Shown: positions 45,801 through 53,833 of the stretch, one piece after another
Position numbering within the stretch: the stretch's first letter is position 1
Layout: each line of letters begins with the position of its first letter
NCBI GenBank assembly: GCA_035626475.1
Contig: DASPNP010000035.1
Coordinates: forward strand, 4,014-68,013
Direction: 5' to 3'
Length of the DNA stretch: 64,000 nucleotides
Source of the DNA: DASPKT01 sp035626475
GTDB lineage: Bacteria > Pseudomonadota > Alphaproteobacteria > Azospirillales > Azospirillaceae
Notes under the pieces: model-generated
The model's input: the letters and a program-made list of their open reading frames with translations, nothing else
Database searches by the model: none
Told to the model about the DNA's origin: nothing
Position numbers and translations under genes: made by a program

Positions 45801-45949
45801 GCGGCCGGCGGCAGGGTCGGCTTCAGCCGCGGCTGGGACGCCGCCTCCGCCACCCGCAGGATCGGGGCGGCGGGTTCCGACGGGGCTCCCGCCCCTTCGC
45901 CGACACTGGCGAGGGCGAGGGACAGTGCCGCCGTCGGGAGGAGCGCCAT
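42806..45949 (-). CDS. Outer-membrane usher of a chaperone-usher pilus
   Basis: 1047 residues. A signal-like start is followed by a long Pro-rich periplasmic segment to about residue 140, which is unusual. The usher proper comes next: an N-terminal domain around YEADLEELVVDVYLRKSGLI, the long barrel with a plug region near FDRVTLDGDGPAGYEAELYL and RVGPTGRYVFDDVPLTSGNN, and C-terminal domains around VAGRVFHDIDRDGRFGPGDK and GVFNLGRMEPGDYTLRLAPD. Ushers accept chaperone-subunit complexes and thread the fibre across the outer membrane. It begins 12 bases after the chaperone gene and overlaps the DUF4402 gene downstream. It belongs to the alternate type that pairs with DUF4402 subunits. Confidence 0.85.
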   Translation of the reverse strand: MALLPTAALSLALASVGEGAGAPSEPAAPILRVAEAASQPRLKPTLPPAAPKPPPPGSQILSKTPPWSAPNGTQAAVVPVPPPGKQRNAPPDPAAPRDPQRGLPVETLPARHRGIPGQTRTSVPLTPPPVVPAVPAQPAASPVLERRYEADLEELVVDVYLRKSGLIQGTIVFLRGDEVLVPLREIAEALEIAIDADEERGVADGWVVEESRRFGLDVHAREAVVDGQKRPIAPGDAMLLDGAIFVSGGLLGRLWPVQVSLNQRESHLYLDPREPLPIEERLQREDRRAKLSGARRSDRKELPPRHPSAHGFLSVPSLDVAVDSGYERGPGPFLNHSILAAGDFAWMSARLTITGDEGVPVRSGRFSLERADDAGGVLGIGPLREFVLGDVVTPSIGLVANSRLNRGVYFSTTPLDFNPEFDRVTLDGDGPAGYEAELYLDGDLIAVQRVGPTGRYVFDDVPLTSGNNRFRVVLYGPQGQKIEETRNVLISTGLLAKGASATRFSLTQSGRSVFDSVRRAPNAPDRADQAAVTLEHDRGVGEMLTLSGFAAHVPVRDRIRLQRRLDAPIVDRGPADEVGQFIPDPDEEDVEQVSEQMDSFAGLGFRSAALGSFLRGDAVMTAGGGTAFKGAVNTAIGPVNLSLGHGEYHDFESAVLGQGDSAQRRGTDFRLVGSIPPGLLPRTTVDLQGLRAERTNGSVTQELAASFRNRFDGLAVHTYVAGRSTDNPGAPARYEAIASLDLGYRLGVSELSVAYIHDIWDGKAQRLVATLSDDRFTDTSFVAQGAWDFESGVGTVGASATRSFRRFAGGLQARLDTDGGVYVGLGFTFSLGATPQRTVVSRNPLASGGSVAGRVFHDIDRDGRFGPGDKPMDGARLTVNGSARDGDTADGEVLVSGLTSGVPVAMHLDPAAVDNPFLQPAASAVTVVPRPGVVIPLDMPMVELGEIEGLVLVGLSDGEMPLRGVTVEVVAATGEVRTARTAFDGVFNLGRMEPGDYTLRLAPDQKYRGRAIAAKPVAFTLSAEDLSRFDLHLDVRYADDGTKPADR

Positions 45950-45961
45950 TCAGGACTGCCG

Positions 45962-46783
45962 TCAGCTTCCGACAGGGATTTCCGCCAGGACCGTCCCGCC
46001 CTGGTCGGACGGCAGGCGGTAGCGGATGCGGGTGCCGGCCGGCAGCGGGTCCTTGGCGGCGAGGTCGAGGGGAACGCGCACGCTGCGGCGCGGCTGCTCC
46101 AGATAGACGGCGACGCCGCGCAGGAGCCCGATCACCTTGTCGTTGCCGCTCACGATCTCGCAGTCGCCGTAGAGGCTCTGGGTGCCGGTGCGGGCGATGG
46201 CGAAGCGGATCTCCTTCTGCTCGCCGGCGGCCACCACCGTCGGCGCCTCGATGGCCGCCGTCGCGCTGCCGCCCGCCGGGCGGTAGACCACGGGGATCGA
46301 CACCGCCAGGGCGAACTTCAGGTCGAACTGGATGCCCTCGGCCGGCTTGGCCTCGCCATCCTTCGGTGCCGCCTCCGGCGGGATGGTCACGAAGCGCACA
46401 TGCGTCCGCATCTCGCCCTGCGGCGCCTCGCCGCCGCGCAGCAGGAAGCGCACGCTCTGGCTCTCGCCCGGGCCCAGCGTCACCTGGCGGGGGGAGTAGC
46501 GCAGCAGGCGCTGCAGCTGCACGCTGTCGGGACGGGGCTGCTCCGGCGTCAGGTAGGAGCCGTCCTCCTGCGCCGTGTACTCGATGAACTCCACCCGGTA
46601 GGTACGCGGCTCGGCGGCGGTGTTGTTCAGCGTGACCGAGGCGGACTGGGTCTTCTCGTCGAACTGGACACGGGTGGGCGCCACCAGCAGGTCGGCGGCG
46701 GCGGGGCCGCCCGCCAGCAGCGTGGCGGCCAGCAGCAGGGCGGAAAAGGCGGTGCGGAGAAGCGGCGAGGAGGCGTGGCGCAT
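45962..46783 (-). CDS. PapD-like periplasmic pilus chaperone
   Basis: 273 residues. A signal peptide (RTAFSALLLAATLLAGGPAA) is followed by two Ig-like domains. The first has LLVAPTRVQFDEKTQSASVT and TLNNTAAEPRTYRVEFIEY, with LRYSPRQVTLGPGESQSVRF matching the G1-strand edge that donates a strand to subunits; the second starts near FALAVSIPVVYRPAG. Such chaperones fold pilin subunits and deliver them to the usher. An AGGTGA ribosome site lies close to ATG 46783. The major-pilin gene is 81 bases upstream, separated by a strong hairpin. Confidence 0.87.
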   Translation of the reverse strand: MRHASSPLLRTAFSALLLAATLLAGGPAAADLLVAPTRVQFDEKTQSASVTLNNTAAEPRTYRVEFIEYTAQEDGSYLTPEQPRPDSVQLQRLLRYSPRQVTLGPGESQSVRFLLRGGEAPQGEMRTHVRFVTIPPEAAPKDGEAKPAEGIQFDLKFALAVSIPVVYRPAGGSATAAIEAPTVVAAGEQKEIRFAIARTGTQSLYGDCEIVSGNDKVIGLLRGVAVYLEQPRRSVRVPLDLAAKDPLPAGTRIRYRLPSDQGGTVLAEIPVGS

Positions 46784-46807
46784 GGATCACCTGGTCTCTG
46801 AATCGAA

Positions 46808-46830
46808 CGGGGGCGCACGAAGCGCCCCCG
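46808..46830 (-). terminator. Intra-operon hairpin between pilin and chaperone genes
   Basis: A perfect nine-base-pair stem CGGGGGCGC / GCGCCCCCG with a five-base loop lies between the stop of the major DUF4402 pilin and the chaperone start. There is no strong T run after it, so it is better seen as a partial terminator or RNA-stabilising stem that keeps pilin expression above that of chaperone and usher, as known for other pilus operons. Confidence 0.6.
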
Positions 46831-46864
46831 CTACCACTTCAGTATAGCAGATAACCCGACCGTC

Positions 46865-47374
46865 TTAGTAGTTCACGGTCATGGTGAAGGTGCCGCTGTA
46901 GGAGCCCGCGGCCTGGTTGGCGCCGACGGACACGGTGCCGCCGAGGTTGAAGGTGTCGGTGCCGCCCGCCGTCAGGGTGCGGGCGGTGGAGCCGCCGGTC
47001 AGGTGGGTGGCGGCCGCGAAGGCCACGGACATGTTGTCGCCGCCGCTGCTGATGTTGGCGCTGGCCGGCAGGGTGATGTTGTAGGCGGTCGAGGGGGCGC
47101 CGGTGACGTTGAAGCTGGCCGCGCTCACGGTGCCGCCCGAAGCGGTCGCGCCGCCCGTGGTGCTGCGGGCGCCGGCGGCGTCGATGACCACGGTGCCGGC
47201 CGAGGCGCTGGCGATGATGCCGCCGAACGACAGGTTGGTGCCGGTGGTCACCGCGATCGGCGCCACGACGGTCGCGCTCGCCGTGAAGTTGCTGGTGGCG
47301 GCGTTGGCGCTGCCGGCGACGGCGGCCAGAACCAGCGTGGCGGCGGCGGACTTCAGGATCGTGCTCAGCTTCAT
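46865..47374 (-). CDS. Major DUF4402 pilin
   Basis: 169 residues. A signal peptide (MKLSTILKSAAATLVLAAVA, cleavage near SANAA) is followed by a DUF4402 domain: FTASATVVAPIAVTTGTNLS, FGGIIASASAGTVVIDAAGA, ASFNVTGAPSTAYNITLPAS and the final strand AGSYSGTFTMTVNY. It is first in the operon with chaperone, usher and a second DUF4402 gene, as expected for the main shaft subunit. ATG 47374 is selected because it opens the signal peptide; an AGAGGGGGG site lies 12 bases upstream, with a 12-base palindrome between. Confidence 0.88.
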   Translation of the reverse strand: MKLSTILKSAAATLVLAAVAGSANAATSNFTASATVVAPIAVTTGTNLSFGGIIASASAGTVVIDAAGARSTTGGATASGGTVSAASFNVTGAPSTAYNITLPASANISSGGDNMSVAFAAATHLTGGSTARTLTAGGTDTFNLGGTVSVGANQAAGSYSGTFTMTVNY

Positions 47375-47386
47375 GGTCTCGAGACC
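47375..47386. promoter_or_regulatory. Perfect palindrome directly before the pilin start
   Basis: GGTCTCGAGACC is self-complementary and fills the space between the ribosome site and the ATG of the major pilin. It could bind a dimeric regulator or affect ribosome access; its position is striking, the function is unknown. Confidence 0.3.
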
Positions 47387-47613
47387 CCCCTCTTTTTGAG
47401 TTGCGGAGCGCGGATCAGCGCACCCGCCCGGTTTCCACAAACGGGGCACAGCCACTCAGCCGGCAGGCCTTCCGCTTACGGGGGAGAAGCTACAGCGGGT
47501 GGGGGGAACGGCGCGCCTGACTCAGATGAGGAAAAACTGCATCAAATGCCGGATTCATTCTCGCCGAATGCTGACGAGGTACCCCGCCGCGGGGAGCCGG
47601 GCGGAACGGGGCC

Positions 47614-48138
47614 TCAGATTCCGGGATCGTGGGCCCAGGCGGCGCGGGCGCGGACCAGCAGGGCCCAGGCCTTGGCATCGAGCGTCACCGTGTGCAGGGC
47701 GAGCAGGATCACGGCCTCCTCGTCGGGGTCCAGGCTGCGCGGCTCCTGGTGGAACGGTTCGCAGGCGACGAACTCGTCGAAGGGAACGCCGTCCAGCGGG
47801 TTCCATTCGCGGCCGCTGGCGGTGACGATCCGCTGGCCGGCCAGCAGCCGCGCCGCCTCCGTCAGCAGCCCCTCGACGAAGCCCATCAGCCGGAAGTCGT
47901 CGGGGTCGCCCGCCAGGAGGCGCGCGCGCCACTGGTGCAGCCCGTTCCGGCAAGCCAGGTCCAGCAGGCTGTGGTCGCCCACGGCCGGGTCCACCACCCG
48001 GATGTCCCGACCGATGAAGCCGGCGAGCCGCTGGACCAGGACGCCGGCGATGGGCCAGTCGATCAGCATGGCGTCGCAGTTCCGTTCCAGCCCTTCGCTG
48101 GAGAACCGTTTCGCTATTTCCTTCAGGAGCTTAGGCAC
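47614..48138 (-). CDS. Hypothetical protein
   Basis: A 174-residue soluble acidic protein with GTG start at 48138 preceded by GGAACG. It is mostly helical by composition (KLLKEIAKRFSSEGLERNCD, RLLAGDPDDFRLMGFVEGLL, DEEAVILLALHTVTLDAKAW). No signal peptide, membrane helix or known motif is seen. It is read toward the pilin gene but separated from it by about 240 bases that include an AT-rich patch, so it is probably not part of the pilus operon. Divergent from the FlhDC-like pair. Confidence 0.55.
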   Translation of the reverse strand: MPKLLKEIAKRFSSEGLERNCDAMLIDWPIAGVLVQRLAGFIGRDIRVVDPAVGDHSLLDLACRNGLHQWRARLLAGDPDDFRLMGFVEGLLTEAARLLAGQRIVTASGREWNPLDGVPFDEFVACEPFHQEPRSLDPDEEAVILLALHTVTLDAKAWALLVRARAAWAHDPGI

Positions 48139-48443
48139 CGGCGGCGTTCCATTGAGGGCCCGTCGGGCGATCCCCCGGGCAGATGACCAGGACAGGCTGG
48201 CGCGGCGGCCGGATGATGCATCCGTGAGGCGCGGAAGTTAAGTTATTTCTGCCTGCAGGTTCGCCAAGTCGGCGGTCGCTCCTCTGCACTTCGGCCACCG
48301 AGTGCTATGGCCAGCTCGGCCTAATTTCAGGCAGACAGGTCTACTCTTTCGGAGTATTTTACATAAGTTAAGGAAAGTTAACCGCCACGGCTCGCAGAAG
48401 CCGGGCGGAAGCCCCGGCACGGGGCGCGGAGGGGATGGGGCGC
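48139..48443 (+). promoter_or_regulatory. AT-rich upstream region of the FlhDC-like operon
   Basis: This 305-base gap shows no gene. It contains the separated inverted repeat TCTGCCTG (48248-48255) and CAGGCAGA (48328-48335). A small hairpin TACTC-TTTCG-GAGTA at 48342-48356 is followed by T-rich sequence, and an AT-rich patch with GTTAAC lies before a GGAGGGG ribosome site at 48428-48434. The hairpin could act as an attenuator. Confidence 0.4.
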
Positions 48444-48758
48444 ATGGCCGAGTTCGAGGCCGATATCCGTGAGTTGAACCTGAGCTACCTGGTTCTGCTG
48501 CAGCAGGCCGCGCGCAAGGCGCCGGCGCTGGCGTCGGCGCTGTTCAACATCCCGCTGGAGGATGCGCGGCACGTCGCGTCCCTGACGACGCCGGACCTGG
48601 TCGCCGCCGCGAACGTGCCCATGTCCCTGGTCCGGCCCACCCAGCTCCTCTCCCAGGTCCTGAAGCCGCGCCGCGCGAGCGGGCAGTACGCCGCCGCGCT
48701 GCTGCGCACCGTCAGCGCCGCGGACGAGGGCGGCGGGGCCAAGCGGGAGGAACGATGA
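48444..48758 (+). CDS. flhD: FlhD-like transcriptional regulator
   Basis: 104 residues. The N-terminal half matches FlhD closely in layout: DIRELNLSYLVLLQQAARKA corresponds to the INLSYLLLAQ segment, and ASALFNIPLEDARHVASLTT, PDLVAAANVPM and RPTQLLSQVL follow in the same order. FlhD pairs with FlhC as a hetero-hexamer that binds DNA and activates flagellar class II promoters. The stop overlaps the FlhC start by ATGA, as in a coupled operon. ATG 48444 is preferred over 48435 because GGAGGGG then lies nine bases away. FlhDC is best known in beta- and gammaproteobacteria, so an alphaproteobacterial copy is noteworthy; its targets here could be pili or adhesins rather than flagella. Confidence 0.82.
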   Translation: MAEFEADIRELNLSYLVLLQQAARKAPALASALFNIPLEDARHVASLTTPDLVAAANVPMSLVRPTQLLSQVLKPRRASGQYAAALLRTVSAADEGGGAKREER

Positions 48759-49327
48759 CACCGCGGCTGCAGAACATCGCCAGCCATCGCATCGTCCTGC
48801 GCCTGATCGAGCACAAGCTGCGCACGCCGCTGATCGTCTACCACACCGACCTGTCGCCAGCGTATCTGCGGGAACTCTACAAGGAGATGCACGGGGAGTC
48901 GCCGAAGGCGGGGCGCGTGCCGGAGGCGCAGAACATCCTCAGCAGCCGCATGCGGGTGATCGAGGCGTCGCTGCTGATGAACCTGTATCTGCGCTACGCC
49001 GACCGGGAGGGCGCCCGCCGGGCCATCCAGATCGAGCCGCTGGTCGACGCCTACGACGCCTATCTGCAGATCCGCGCCGGCATGGCCGACAAGAACCTGC
49101 TCGACATCAACGAGGCCTGGGTACTGGCCCGCCAGTACCGCTCCGAGGAGTTGAGCGCGAGCCGCTGCGCGCCCTGCGCCGCCGTGTTCTTCACGGTCCC
49201 GGACCAGAAGGTCGAGACGAACTGCCCTGCCTGCGGCGTCCAGGCCGGGGCGGGCGGCGCCGCCGACGAGCCGGAGGGCGAGACCTCCTGGACCGACGTC
49301 CACGGCCAGGTCGTCCTCGCTTTTTGA
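48755..49327 (+). CDS. flhC: FlhC-like transcriptional regulator
   Basis: 190 residues. The FlhC pattern is clear: LIEHKLRTPLIVYHTDLSPA, then LRELYKEMHGESPKAGRVPE (as in the YKELRGSPPPKG block), AYDAYLQIRAG, INEAWVLARQY, and a four-cysteine zinc site C-x2-C then C-x2-C in SRCAPCAAVF and ETNCPACG. All four cysteines are kept, so zinc binding is likely. A tail rich in Gly, Ala and Glu follows. It is the DNA-binding partner of the preceding FlhD-like protein, with which it overlaps by four bases. Confidence 0.85.
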   Translation: MTPRLQNIASHRIVLRLIEHKLRTPLIVYHTDLSPAYLRELYKEMHGESPKAGRVPEAQNILSSRMRVIEASLLMNLYLRYADREGARRAIQIEPLVDAYDAYLQIRAGMADKNLLDINEAWVLARQYRSEELSASRCAPCAAVFFTVPDQKVETNCPACGVQAGAGGAADEPEGETSWTDVHGQVVLAF

Positions 49328-49426
49328 CGCCGGGTCCCGCGCTTCCCCTTTGACAAGGCCGCCCCGAGGCTGCTAACAGGACGGCCCTTCCGCCGGGAGC
49401 CCAGCGCCCGCGGCCGGAAGCAAGAC

Positions 49427-49503
<77 letters not shown>

Positions 49504-49617
49504 TTTTCCCCAGACCCCGCGATCCCCGGTCGATGCGTGCCGCGCGCCCGCGTGCGCCTTGTGCGCGGCCGGCGGACGCGCCGCGCCGGCCCCCGCGGAC
49601 AGGACCCCGCCGCCCCC

Positions 49618-52600
49618 ATGTCGCTTCTCGGTTACTGGCAGTGGGTCGACATGCTCGATCCCCCCGCGCTGCGGCTGCCGGCCGGTCCCGGGCCGCTGCG
49701 GCCGATGGCTGCCGATGAGCTGGACGCCTTCGTCGGCTGCCGCGCCAGCCTGGAGCGCGACGGCGGCCGAACAGCCCCCCGGGCTGTCAGAATCTTCTTC
49801 GGATGCCATGCGCGCGGCCATTGGGACGACGCGCTGCACCAGGCCTTCCTCGGCCATTCCCGCGGCAGGCCGGAAAGGGAAGGGCCGGATCGGAACGCGA
49901 GGCGGGAGCAGGACATCTGCTATCTCGGCTGCGTCTCCTTCCTGCCGGACGGCTCCCCCGTGCTGGAGACGCTGCGCGCCGCCGCCCATCTCTGGGCCGC
50001 ACAGGCGTTGCGGGGCGGCCGGCGCGAGGCGCCCGACATGGAGGCGTGGCAGGCCTACCGCCGATCGCTGCTGGGGCTGACGGACCGGCTGGCGAAGGAG
50101 GGCGCCGGCCCCGCCGCCATCGTCGAGGCGCTGCGGCTCCGGGCGACGGATGTCTCCCTGGTGCCGCTGGCGACCGAGGAGGGGGTGTTCCGGGCGGAAG
50201 AGCATGTCCACGACCCGGACGAGACGGCGCCCGCCGACGAGGAGGACGGCGACGCCAGCCGGCCGACCGGCTGCCTGTTCGTGAAGGATCTGGCGCTCGC
50301 CGCCGGGGAGGCCGCCGCCGGCCCGCTCGCCGCCTATCTCGGCACCCTGCCCGCCGGCCCGCGCATCGACACGCGGGTGGACCGGCGGCCGGTCTACGGC
50401 CTGCTCGACCCGCGCATCCCGGCGGCGAGCTGGCCGCATCCGGGCGACCATCCGGCCCGGCTGTCACAGCGCCTGGCGCTCGGCGCCGCGCTGGGCGCCG
50501 GCGGCCCGCATCCGCTGCTCAGCGTCAACGGCCCGCCGGGCACCGGCAAGTCGACCCTGATCCGCGACCTGGCGGCCGAGACCATCCATCGGCGCGCGGC
50601 GCGGCTGGCCGCCTTTGACCGGCCGGAGAGCGCCTTCTTCCGCTGGGGGCAGGCCTGGCGGCCGGATGCCGGGATCGTCGGGTTCGAGATCATGGTCGCC
50701 TCCTCGAACAACGAGGCGGTGTTCAATATCTCCAAGACCCTGCCGCTGGCGGCGTCGGTGTCCGGGAGCCTTGCCTACTTCTCCGCGGCGGCGGCGCGCT
50801 ACGCAGCCATCCTCGGCGACCCGTCGGAGGCCAGCGACGTCGCCGCCTGGGGCACCGTCGCGGCGCCGCTGGGCGCCATGAAGCAGCGCCGCGCCTTCGA
50901 CGCTTCGGTCTGGGTGCGGATGGCGGGCCGGCCGGCGGAGGGCGGCGCCGGGGTCCGCGACGCCAAGCGCATGGACCTATCCCGCCCCTATCTCAGCACC
51001 ATCCTGTACGGCCGGTCGGCGCCGGAGGTGGCGGCCGCGGCCGAGGCGGCCGAGGCGCGCGACGGACGCCCGCCCGCCTGGCTGCAGCTGCCGGACTGGG
51101 CCGCCGCCCGTCGCCGCTTCCGCCACGCCGTGGAGGCGTTCGAGGCGGCCACATCCCGCGCGGCGGCCCTGCATGCGGACACGGCCAAGCGCCTCGCCGT
51201 CACCGCCACGGCGGCGGACCTGGAGACGGCCATCGCCCTGTCGGAGCGTCACTTGCGCGAGCTGGAACGCATCGAGCGGCACCATGCCTGGCTGGACCAT
51301 CTGGAGACCGTGCTGGCGTGCCGGCGGCGGCAGCTGGAGTGGAAGGCCGCCCGCGACGCCTTCCTGACGCTGAAGTCGCAGGGGGCCCGGACATCCGACG
51401 TGATGGCCGCGGACACGCGGGTGCGGGAGGCGCGGCAGGCGCTCGACCAGGCGGAGCGGGACGTCGCGGACATCGATGCCGGGGACCGGCGGCTGGACGA
51501 CCCGATCGACGGCATCGACCCCGGCGCGCCCGCCGCCGAGGCGGATTTGGAGCGGCTGCGGCAAATGGTGGCCGCGCATGAGGCCGGGGTCGCGCGGCGC
51601 GCGGCGGAGTCGGCACCGCCCGGCACCGCCATCGCCCGGACGCCGGCCGAGCTGGCCCGGCTGCGCGACGCGCTCGCCCTCGCCCGGGGCGTTCCGGAGA
51701 ACACGGCCCTGGCCCGGCGGACGCCGGGCGGCATCGGGGTCGAGGCATGGCTGTCGGGGCCGCCCGACGAGCTCGCCACGCCCTGGTCGGGACCTGGGCC
51801 GGGCGGCGCCCCCGACCCGGTGCAGGCGGCGCGGCAGGAGTTGTTCGCCGCGTCGCTGGCGCTGCACGAAGCCTTCATCCGCGCCGCCGCCCTGCCGGTG
51901 CGCGAGAATCTCAGCACCCTGTTCGGCTTCCTGCGTAGCGGCCAATGGCCGCCCGGCATCGGCGGCACGGAGATCGAGGCGCTGTGGCGGACCTTCTTCC
52001 TGGTCTTCCCGGTGGCGACGACCACGCTGGCCTCGGTGCAGTCGCTGTTCCAGGGGCTGGGGCCCGGCACGCTGGGGCTGGTCATCGTCGACGAGGCCGG
52101 CCAGGCGACGCCGCATTCGGTGGTGGGCGCCCTCCGGCGCGCCCGGCAGGCCGTGCTGGTGGGCGACCCGCTGCAGCTGGAGCCGGTCGTGACCCTGCCG
52201 CCCGCCATCGGCGACTGGCTGGACAGGGCTTTCGACATCGAGCCGGGGATGAGCGTGGGCCACGCCTCGGCCCAGTCGGTCGCCGACGCCGTCTCGCCCT
52301 ACGGCACGGAGATCGCCGGGGCGGACGGGGAGGCCGTGCGGGTGGGGCTGCCGCTGCGGGTCCAGTACCGCTGCCATCCCCACATCGCCGAGATCGCCAA
52401 CCGCATCACCTATGGCGGCCTGATCATCTCCGGCGTCCCCGCCGACCGTCCTCCGCCCTTCACGATCGCCGACAGCCGCTGGATCGACGTGCCCTGGGAG
52501 GGGGACGACACGCAGGGGCATTTCGACGGGGCGCTGGGGCGCACCGCCTCGCTGCTGCTGCGCTACCTGTTCGAGGCCAGCCCCGACGGCGCGCCCGACG

Positions 52601-53055
52601 TCGCGGTCATCAGCCCGTTCCGCGACGTGCGCGACGGGCTGCGCCGGGATCTCTGGCCGCAGGACTGGGCCCAGGGCGTGGGCGGCGACGCGAAGGCGCG
52701 GCGGTTCTGGATCAATGCCCGGGTCAACACCATCCACAGCTTCCAGGGCAAGGAGCACGACATCGTGCTGATCGCGCTGGGCGGCGGGTCGGCGGGGGCG
52801 ATCCGCTGGGCGGCGCAAAAGCCCAATCTGCTGAACGTCGCGGTCACCCGCGCCCGGCACCGGGTCTTCGTGATCGGCGATACCACGGCCTGGTGCGGCG
52901 GCGCCCCGCATCTGCGCCATTTCCGATGCTTGCGCGACGCGCTGGGTACGGTCGGTGTCGACCGGTTCGAGGAGGGGATGCGGCGACGCTCCGCCCGGGC
53001 CCGCCCGGGCGTCACTTCCGCCTCATCAGCCGGGACAGCAGGCTCCAATAGGTGA
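49618..53055 (+). CDS. UPF1/DNA2-like superfamily 1 helicase
   Basis: About 1145 residues. Walker A NGPPGTGKSTLIRDLAAETI is near residue 305. A helical insertion of about 500 residues with coiled segments (RQALDQAERDVADIDAGDRR) follows. The SF1 motifs come next: DEAGQATPHS (II, near 825), VGDPLQLEPV (III, near 850), VQYRCHPHIAEIANRI (IV, near 915), NTIHSFQGKEHDIVLIALGG (V, near 1038) and NVAVTRARHRVFVIG (VI, near 1075). The N-terminal 300 residues match nothing I recognise. The DEAGQ box places it with UPF1-like nucleic-acid helicases, many of which in bacteria are found in defence or mobile loci. It lies 114 bases after tRNA-Asp, a common integration site. ATG 49618 is chosen because the upstream frame is Arg-rich noise. 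Its end overlaps the convergent SDR gene by 44 bases. Confidence 0.82.
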   Translation: MSLLGYWQWVDMLDPPALRLPAGPGPLRPMAADELDAFVGCRASLERDGGRTAPRAVRIFFGCHARGHWDDALHQAFLGHSRGRPEREGPDRNARREQDICYLGCVSFLPDGSPVLETLRAAAHLWAAQALRGGRREAPDMEAWQAYRRSLLGLTDRLAKEGAGPAAIVEALRLRATDVSLVPLATEEGVFRAEEHVHDPDETAPADEEDGDASRPTGCLFVKDLALAAGEAAAGPLAAYLGTLPAGPRIDTRVDRRPVYGLLDPRIPAASWPHPGDHPARLSQRLALGAALGAGGPHPLLSVNGPPGTGKSTLIRDLAAETIHRRAARLAAFDRPESAFFRWGQAWRPDAGIVGFEIMVASSNNEAVFNISKTLPLAASVSGSLAYFSAAAARYAAILGDPSEASDVAAWGTVAAPLGAMKQRRAFDASVWVRMAGRPAEGGAGVRDAKRMDLSRPYLSTILYGRSAPEVAAAAEAAEARDGRPPAWLQLPDWAAARRRFRHAVEAFEAATSRAAALHADTAKRLAVTATAADLETAIALSERHLRELERIERHHAWLDHLETVLACRRRQLEWKAARDAFLTLKSQGARTSDVMAADTRVREARQALDQAERDVADIDAGDRRLDDPIDGIDPGAPAAEADLERLRQMVAAHEAGVARRAAESAPPGTAIARTPAELARLRDALALARGVPENTALARRTPGGIGVEAWLSGPPDELATPWSGPGPGGAPDPVQAARQELFAASLALHEAFIRAAALPVRENLSTLFGFLRSGQWPPGIGGTEIEALWRTFFLVFPVATTTLASVQSLFQGLGPGTLGLVIVDEAGQATPHSVVGALRRARQAVLVGDPLQLEPVVTLPPAIGDWLDRAFDIEPGMSVGHASAQSVADAVSPYGTEIAGADGEAVRVGLPLRVQYRCHPHIAEIANRITYGGLIISGVPADRPPPFTIADSRWIDVPWEGDDTQGHFDGALGRTASLLLRYLFEASPDGAPDVAVISPFRDVRDGLRRDLWPQDWAQGVGGDAKARRFWINARVNTIHSFQGKEHDIVLIALGGGSAGAIRWAAQKPNLLNVAVTRARHRVFVIGDTTAWCGGAPHLRHFRCLRDALGTVGVDRFEEGMRRRSARARPGVTSASSAGTAGSNR

Positions 53056-53833
53056 CGGGCGCCGCCCGCTCGATCAGCGAGACGATCTTGGCGTCGGTGC
53101 CGACCAGCACCCGCGCCTCCCGCCGCTCGATGCCCCCGGCGATGATCTCGCCGGCCTTTTCCGCCGGCAGGCGCAGCATGCGGTCGGCCTCGGCCCGGCC
53201 GCGCGCCACCTCCTCCGGCGGCGCATTCCCGGCCACCCGGGCGCTCCGGGCGATCTGGGTCGCCACGCCGCCCGGATGCACCACCGTGACGCCGATGTTG
53301 GTGCCCAGCAGCTCGTGCCGCAGCGCCTGGGAGAAGCCGCGCACCGCGAACTTGGCCGCCGAATAGGCGGTTTGGCCCGGCGGCGCCACCAGCCCATACA
53401 GGCTGGAGAGGTTCACCAGCCGCGCCTCGTCGCTCTCCCGCATCAGCGGCAGGAAGGCGCGGGTCATGCGGACCACGCCCCAGAAGTTGATCTCGAACAG
53501 CCATTCGAAATCGGCCTCGGAGACCTGCTCGAAGGTGCCGCCCAGCGCCACGCCGGCATTGTTCACCACGATGTCGGCGCGGCCGTGCGCCGCCCTGACC
53601 ACCTCCGGGAAGGCCGCGACGGCGGCGCGGTCGGCCACGTCCAGCCGGTGGCTGCTGACGCGCACGCCGCTTCCGGCCAGCCGCGCCGTCTCCGCCAGCC
53701 CCGCCTCGTTCAGGTCGGACAGCGCCAGGTCGCAGCCTCGTTTCGCCAGCGAAACGGCCAGCGCGCGGCCGATGCCGCTGGCCGCGCCGGTGATGACCGC
53801 CGTGCGTCCCTTCAGCCTCATCCTCTCAGCCAT
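53012..53833 (-). CDS. Short-chain dehydrogenase/reductase (SDR)
   Basis: 273 residues with a classical SDR fold: the nucleotide-binding TGAASGIGR near residue 15, the structural NNAG motif, the catalytic Ser in NLSSLYG and the catalytic pair in YSAAKFA. An acidic residue after the second strand (LSDLNEAG) suggests preference for NAD. Substrate unknown. The start overlaps the upstream monooxygenase end by eight bases and has its own GGGAGG site, so the two are cotranscribed. A ketone-forming or alcohol-oxidising role beside a Baeyer-Villiger-type enzyme fits a pathway for alicyclic or steroid-like compounds. Confidence 0.88.
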   Translation of the reverse strand: MAERMRLKGRTAVITGAASGIGRALAVSLAKRGCDLALSDLNEAGLAETARLAGSGVRVSSHRLDVADRAAVAAFPEVVRAAHGRADIVVNNAGVALGGTFEQVSEADFEWLFEINFWGVVRMTRAFLPLMRESDEARLVNLSSLYGLVAPPGQTAYSAAKFAVRGFSQALRHELLGTNIGVTVVHPGGVATQIARSARVAGNAPPEEVARGRAEADRMLRLPAEKAGEIIAGGIERREARVLVGTDAKIVSLIERAAPVTYWSLLSRLMRRK

